A stretch of 64,000 nucleotides of DNA from the NCBI GenBank assembly GCA_003996215.1, contig QJPP01000457.1:324822-388821 (forward strand). The letters run 5' to 3'. The stretch comes from Jaltomata sinuosa (taxonomy: Eukaryota > Streptophyta > Magnoliopsida > Solanales > Solanaceae). The position numbers were made by a program, and so were the translations under genes. Of this stretch, positions 59,675 to 64,000 are shown one piece after another. The notes below the pieces were generated by a model. That model worked only from the letters and a program-made list of their open reading frames with translations, had not been told where the DNA came from and did not search any database. Position 1 is the first letter of the stretch. Each line of letters opens with the position of its first letter.

Positions 59675-61250
59675 TAATGAGGCACGTTGGTAGACTCAAA
59701 TTAGGGACAAGTGCACATACCAAGTAAGGGCATGTAAACTGTATAGAGAAGCAAGTAAGGGTTCTGTGAGCTAGCATTCTATCCTAACACAATAGAAGTG
59801 ATATCAAATGAAAGGAACATGTAAACATGTGATCTAATAAGGTTATATGATCAAATAGACAATTGAAGCAATATTACAGTATATGGACATAATGTGTATC
59901 CAACATGTGAACACTCTTAACATGTGTAATCTAGGGTCTTATTGACTCACATAAGAGAAATATGTCACAAGGGTTTGTGCCTTAGCAGCAAACGAGGGTT
60001 TTATCCTTACATACCTTAGCTTTTGACCAATGTAACTACAATGGTTCAGCCTTTCCTTTAAGGTATTAATCTATAATATAAGTACATAATGAAGCTAATA
60101 TTAGTAGCTAATCACAATGTAGGCCTTTTGAAATAGTAGCTAAGCACTTGACGGGCAGTAAGCCCGTATAATACTCAAACACTTAGTGTATCACCACACC
60201 CTTCTTATCCACTTTGCGCGGCATTTCCTTGATCATCCAAACTGCCCCAACAATATTACATGTAAAACAACCCTATAAGCAGTCTCAAAATTCTTCAACA
60301 CAATAAGAAAATCTTGAACTCATGGCTTTCAATCACCATCCTGTGAGTTCTTAGTAACAACACATTTATAATTCTTCACCCAAAGTCACACATAAGAAGG
60401 GACAAAATAGGCGCTAACCTTACCTCAATATCTGGAAATTTATCCCCTTAACTTGGATTCTTCAATACTTTTGACTTTCCATCAAGATTGAACCAAAGAA
60501 AAAAATAAATCTCTTAGAATTGAAAGAGAAATGGGACTGCAAATCTTGGAGAGGTCAGGTCAACAATTTAAACATAAAGAACATAATTCCTATAACTTTT
60601 CATTGTAGAATCAAGTGAAATCCATGAATTACTTACTTACCTTAACAAGAAAAGAGGAGGATTCTCCAAGAACCCTAGGGAGAATTTTAGGGTGGCTATT
60701 TCATCTTGAGAGAGAGATGTGACCTTGATTGACTTAAAATTTGGATGAAAGAAAACAAGAGATTTGTATCAGATTTTTGGCCTTAATAGGCCCTCTCTTT
60801 GCCACCTCTCTTATTCTCATTTGCAGCCACCATTTATTTTTAATTTGGGCCACACATTGCAAAGTAGGTGATGCACCACTTAGCCATTCTAATTGCTTCT
60901 TTGTAGGCTTTGACAGATTGGGCCTTGGGCTGCCATTCTTCTTATTTTCCAAATCCTTTTCTTTCACTTAATATGGGCTACAAATTGGCCCATTAGTCTA
61001 AGTAGGCGATGCACCTACTTAGTCCTTTTAACTTAAGTAGGTGATGCACCTACTTGTCACCTACTAGCTTAACTAGGTCAAGCAAGCACCTCACTTATTT
61101 TATTCCATTTTCCAAATTGTAATCCCTTTACTTTAACTTAACACTTCACTTTAAACTTTTAGCTCGAATACCACCTTACTAAATCGAGTTTAAATACCTT
61201 TGTCGATATTCACTTAGTTTTATACATGCTGGAAAGTTCAGGGAATTACA
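59675..61250 (-). mobile_element. Element F, LTR, right piece
   Basis: It continues the LTR split at 50511 and ends GGGAATTACA at 61250, which reversed is the LTR start TGTAATTCCC. No gene is seen. It contains a repeated word AAGTAGGTGATGCACC near 60865-61075. Confidence 0.65.
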
Positions 61251-61276
61251 TCATCCCCCCTAGGATCATTCATCCT
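61251..61276 (-). other. Element F polypurine tract region
   Basis: On the minus strand a stretch with TCCTAGGGGGGATGA lies directly before the LTR start, with ATTCGAGGATGAATGAT just upstream, as in C. This orients F on the minus strand. Confidence 0.65.
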
Positions 61277-62296
61277 CGAATGAGAGGTGTAGTTTAAAAT
61301 AAGATTAACTCTGGATTTTATCCCCCAAAAAAAAATTGCCAGAGTTTCCTTAGTGAATGGGACTATACAAAACCTGTCAGGTAACCAAAAACACAAATAG
61401 ATAAGCCTCACATGGCGCCTCAACCGATATAACACATGAAATGAGCATATGACAATTAAGGCTCCTTTCTTGGCCATATAATTGAATGAAGACTATTTTA
61501 GTATAGCATAGCTTACCTCATTTTATTCCCTGGACAAGTGGAATACATGACATATGAGTGAGATATCAAACAAAAAAATGCTAATGAAACTTAGGATCAT
61601 ATAAGGGGGCACAATAAAGAATGGATCTCCCACAAATTTCTATAGAATGGACACATGAAATCATAGGCCTCCTAGCCTTTTATCAATGGCTCAACTTTCC
61701 TTTCTTTCCAAAAAAATTCATGATGCCTTTTATAGGTGAAACTTGTAAGAACACATGGTTTACAATGTGAAACTCCAATCTTATGCCACACACCTGAAGG
61801 GCACCCTGGTTAGCCATCTGTCTATGGGGAGGCTGTGTTAAAATTCTCATATGTGCCCAACATCTTCTAGTAAAATCATTGATTCACCATGATATGGGGG
61901 AACTTTATCCCAACATATTTAATACTTAAGTCACTAAGCACAGAGGGGCAGATAACATATGAATAAATAAGTCACATAGGGTCCATGACATATAAGAAGA
62001 TAATTAGCACAAAAGGGCACTCAATATATGAACATATGAACCTCATAGACATATGACATATGGATAATTGAGCTATAAAAATATGTGATCAATGAAAGCA
62101 TGTATCATATGTGCATATGAACTATAATGTAGCATGTGAGAAAATGAACTATAAGACATTTAGCATATGGGCAGATGAATTATAAACAAAATATAGTACG
62201 TGTGCAAGTGGGTTGTAGAACACATTAAGAAAATGGAAGATAAAGAATATAACATGTCAGTACTAAAGCTATGAATATATATATATATATATATAT

Positions 62297-62339
<43 letters not shown>

Positions 62340-62875
62340 ATAACCTATAAGCAAGTGGACTATAAGATATGTAGTCATATAAAAAAGTGAACCATGAAAC
62401 ATGAATCACATGACTAGGGGACCATATCACATGGATAAGTGGACTAACACATGAACAAGTATATATGAAATATGAGAAAGTCAGCATATGACAGGTGCAA
62501 AATGAACTATGGGGCCTGTAATACTTAAGCAAGTAAACTATGAAGCATGTAACATATAGGCAAAAAGTCTATATAGCATATAACATCTAAACAAGTGATC
62601 TATGGTAAGTAACTGGTGAAACATCTATTATATAGGCCGAGGTCCTCTGAAATATATAGTATATAAATGGGGGTTCTATAGAACTTATAACACCTATATG
62701 CAAGTGTTCTATCATGTATGTAACATGTGAGCAAATAATCCACACAAAGTGCAAATGGCATACGAACAAATGAGTTATGACGCATGTAGCACGTATAATT
62801 ATATAAGCAACCAAAGACTCTAAAAACTAGGAGACATTCCATATATACACCCTGCCATATCATATGTGCAAGCAT
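61277..62875 (-). repeat. F internal region, mostly a degenerate ~32-bp tandem array
   Basis: From about 61920 to 62830 words such as AGCATATGGGCA, ATGAACTATAAG and AACATATGA recur with a spacing of about 32-33 bases (for example at 62132-62230). No open frame is seen. The part 61277-61920 is AT-rich with no recognised feature. Confidence 0.6.
62275..62342. repeat. AT microsatellite
   Basis: A run of AT dinucleotides with a few ATT interruptions, 68 bp, within the 32-bp array. Confidence 0.97.
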
Positions 62876-62943
62876 GTTGCCTCTAATTCTAAATCACGAG
62901 TGGGATAGTTCTACTAGTGCTTTTTCACTTCCTCAAAGCATAT
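62876..62943 (-). pseudogene. Element F RNase H remnant
   Basis: The minus strand reads YALRK, a stop, KKH, two stops, then NYPTRDLELEA. This follows the A and C wording ASRQLK and NYPTHDLELAA at the same spacing. It is the only pol remnant seen in F and supports its minus orientation. Confidence 0.6.
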
Positions 62944-63165
62944 GGAATTTATTTTCCATGTTGTCTTTTAGCTCTTGAGAATATATTTTTCACAGGTGTT
63001 CCGACCATTAGAACTGGGATGCTTTCTGAGCATACCAAAACATTGGGACAAGGATAGAGGAGAAGCCCCCTATAAAATCTTATGTAGTATTAGGGGATCG
63101 AGGCTAACTATGCCTCTCTTACTGGCCGGTGATACATCATTACACTTGGTGTATGATACCTTATT
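62944..63165. other. Unassigned stretch
   Basis: A 64-codon frame is open on the plus strand (62975-63169) but matches nothing I recognise. It may be part of element F or of the neighbouring LTR-like sequence. Confidence 0.3.
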
Positions 63166-64000
63166 ATAATAACCGGGTCCATCATTATGGGTAAACTTTT
63201 CATGCCAAATTTTGGGTCAGAAAACTTCTAGGTTTGGGAGTTGGAAATTTTGGGCTAGGCTAGTCTTAGACAATTTCTGAGCAAGGGATGGTCTAGGGCA
63301 ATTTAGTTAAGGATTGGGTAACGTTTCTTGTAGTGAGCTAGTTTTTCTATTAGCTAAGACATAGAGGAGTTCGGGGGACTTTTTGGAAGTGAACTCGGGT
63401 AAGTAGAACTCCCGGTATCGAGGTTGACGTGAAGGGGTTATTACGGAATGTTGGAGATTTAAGGTGTGTTGTAAAATAGGCACTTTTCTGAGATTTTTCG
63501 AGTTTTTTCCTATGATGAGTGTCGTCACCGCACCATAGCGGCGACCGCTATAGCGGTAATATGTCTGCTATAGAGGAAGTCAACTTTGGTCAGCACCACT
63601 AGAGCAGTCGATTCCGCTCTAGCAGTGGCGGTATAGCAGTGTACGGACTACTACAATAGACTGAATTTGGATTTAATGCAAAAAATTCCCCAAAACATTC
63701 CGTTTTCATCAAGAACATTTTGGAGAAGGGAAAGGGCAATTTTGTGCGAACTTTACTCATTTTTCACCATTTTCATCCTAAAGGTAAGGTTTCTACTCCC
63801 CTAACTTCGTACTTTCTTTCCTATGTTGTAGAATTGCTAGTTGTGGACTTGGAAAAAGGTTTGGATTGACCTAGGAATGGTAGAATTCGGGGAAAAAGAG
63901 GATTCTGGGGCGTAAAAGTTCTTAGGTCTTGATTATTCTTGTTGGGTTATGATCAATTAGTCATAATTCTCTAAATATACCCATAAAAATGGCAGACTTA
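63166..64000 (+). mobile_element. LTR-like sequence running off the window
   Basis: A GGGTCCATCATTATGGG stretch and the TTTTGGGTC words after it resemble an LTR beginning in the plus orientation. A palindromic word array (63525-63650) is followed by a leader and a splice-donor-like CTAAAG/GTAAGG (donor at 63784), as in the other LTRs. The left end is not certain and the right end is outside the window. Confidence 0.45.
63525..63650 (+). repeat. Palindromic word array near the window end
   Basis: ACCGCTATAGCGGT at 63544-63557 is a perfect 14-bp palindrome. CATAGCGGCGACCGC, CTGCTATAGAGG, ATTCCGCTCTAGCAG and GGCGGTATAGCAG surround it. Confidence 0.8.

Noticed and set aside
62296..62875. Several minus-strand frames rich in Tyr, Ile and His
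   Set aside because: They arise from the AT microsatellite and degenerate CATATG repeats and overlap in more than one frame.

Overview
The window reads as plant nuclear heterochromatin, most likely from the nightshade family (Solanaceae). The grounds are Ty3/gypsy elements whose gag and LTR wording is of the Solanaceae Tekay/Del type, an Ogre/Tat-like element with a roughly 4.9 kb LTR, a TTG-tailed RTE-type LINE, a DUF659-type hAT element, and a complete lack of intact host genes. The genus is not decided by the sequence. Nearly every base belongs to, or lies inside, a mobile element. The only non-TE candidate is a small broken gene with a coiled-coil-like product (about 48384-49010, minus).

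Layout. (1) 1-1235 is the edge of a degenerate, Athila-like minus-strand unit. (2) 1236-36021 is one LTR (call it D), split by a nested stack. An Ogre/Tat-like element (1356-34415) sits inside D. Its left LTR carries a 5'-truncated RTE LINE (5775-6968). Its interior is replaced by two Tekay-like elements in inverted orientation: A (minus, 7627-18098, gag-pol remnants) and B (plus, 18099-29797, gag only). The 3' LTR of B is split by a nearly intact hAT transposon (24995-28583). Near-matching target-site duplications and a sister copy lacking each insert support most of these levels. (3) 36022-43565 is Athila-like material on the minus strand, including one LTR with a primer-binding site on one side and a polypurine tract on the other. 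(4) E (minus, about 43640-48320) keeps a 5' LTR, gag and part of the protease. (5) 49066-61250 is the LTR of a minus-strand element F, split by a complete but decayed Tekay-like element C (plus, 50512-59669). F's interior follows (61251 to about 63165). The window ends in another LTR-like plus-strand sequence.

How the parts relate. A and B share LTR type and the tRNA-iMet primer site, but B has only gag, so B looks like a non-autonomous partner that would borrow pol from an A-like element. C, A and E encode the usual gag, protease, reverse transcriptase, RNase H and integrase order where retained, all with stops and frameshifts; C keeps a chromodomain remnant. The hAT transposase is the best-preserved gene: a four-exon model gives 767 codons in frame with one internal TGA and one mutated splice donor.

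The most interesting signal is architectural. In at least seven separate loci, from unlike families, a compact array of short self-complementary words lies just upstream of a presumed leader exon that ends in a GT splice donor. The words differ from family to family while the position is kept, which suggests a recurring U3 promoter design. I do not recall a description of this shared design and could not search for one.
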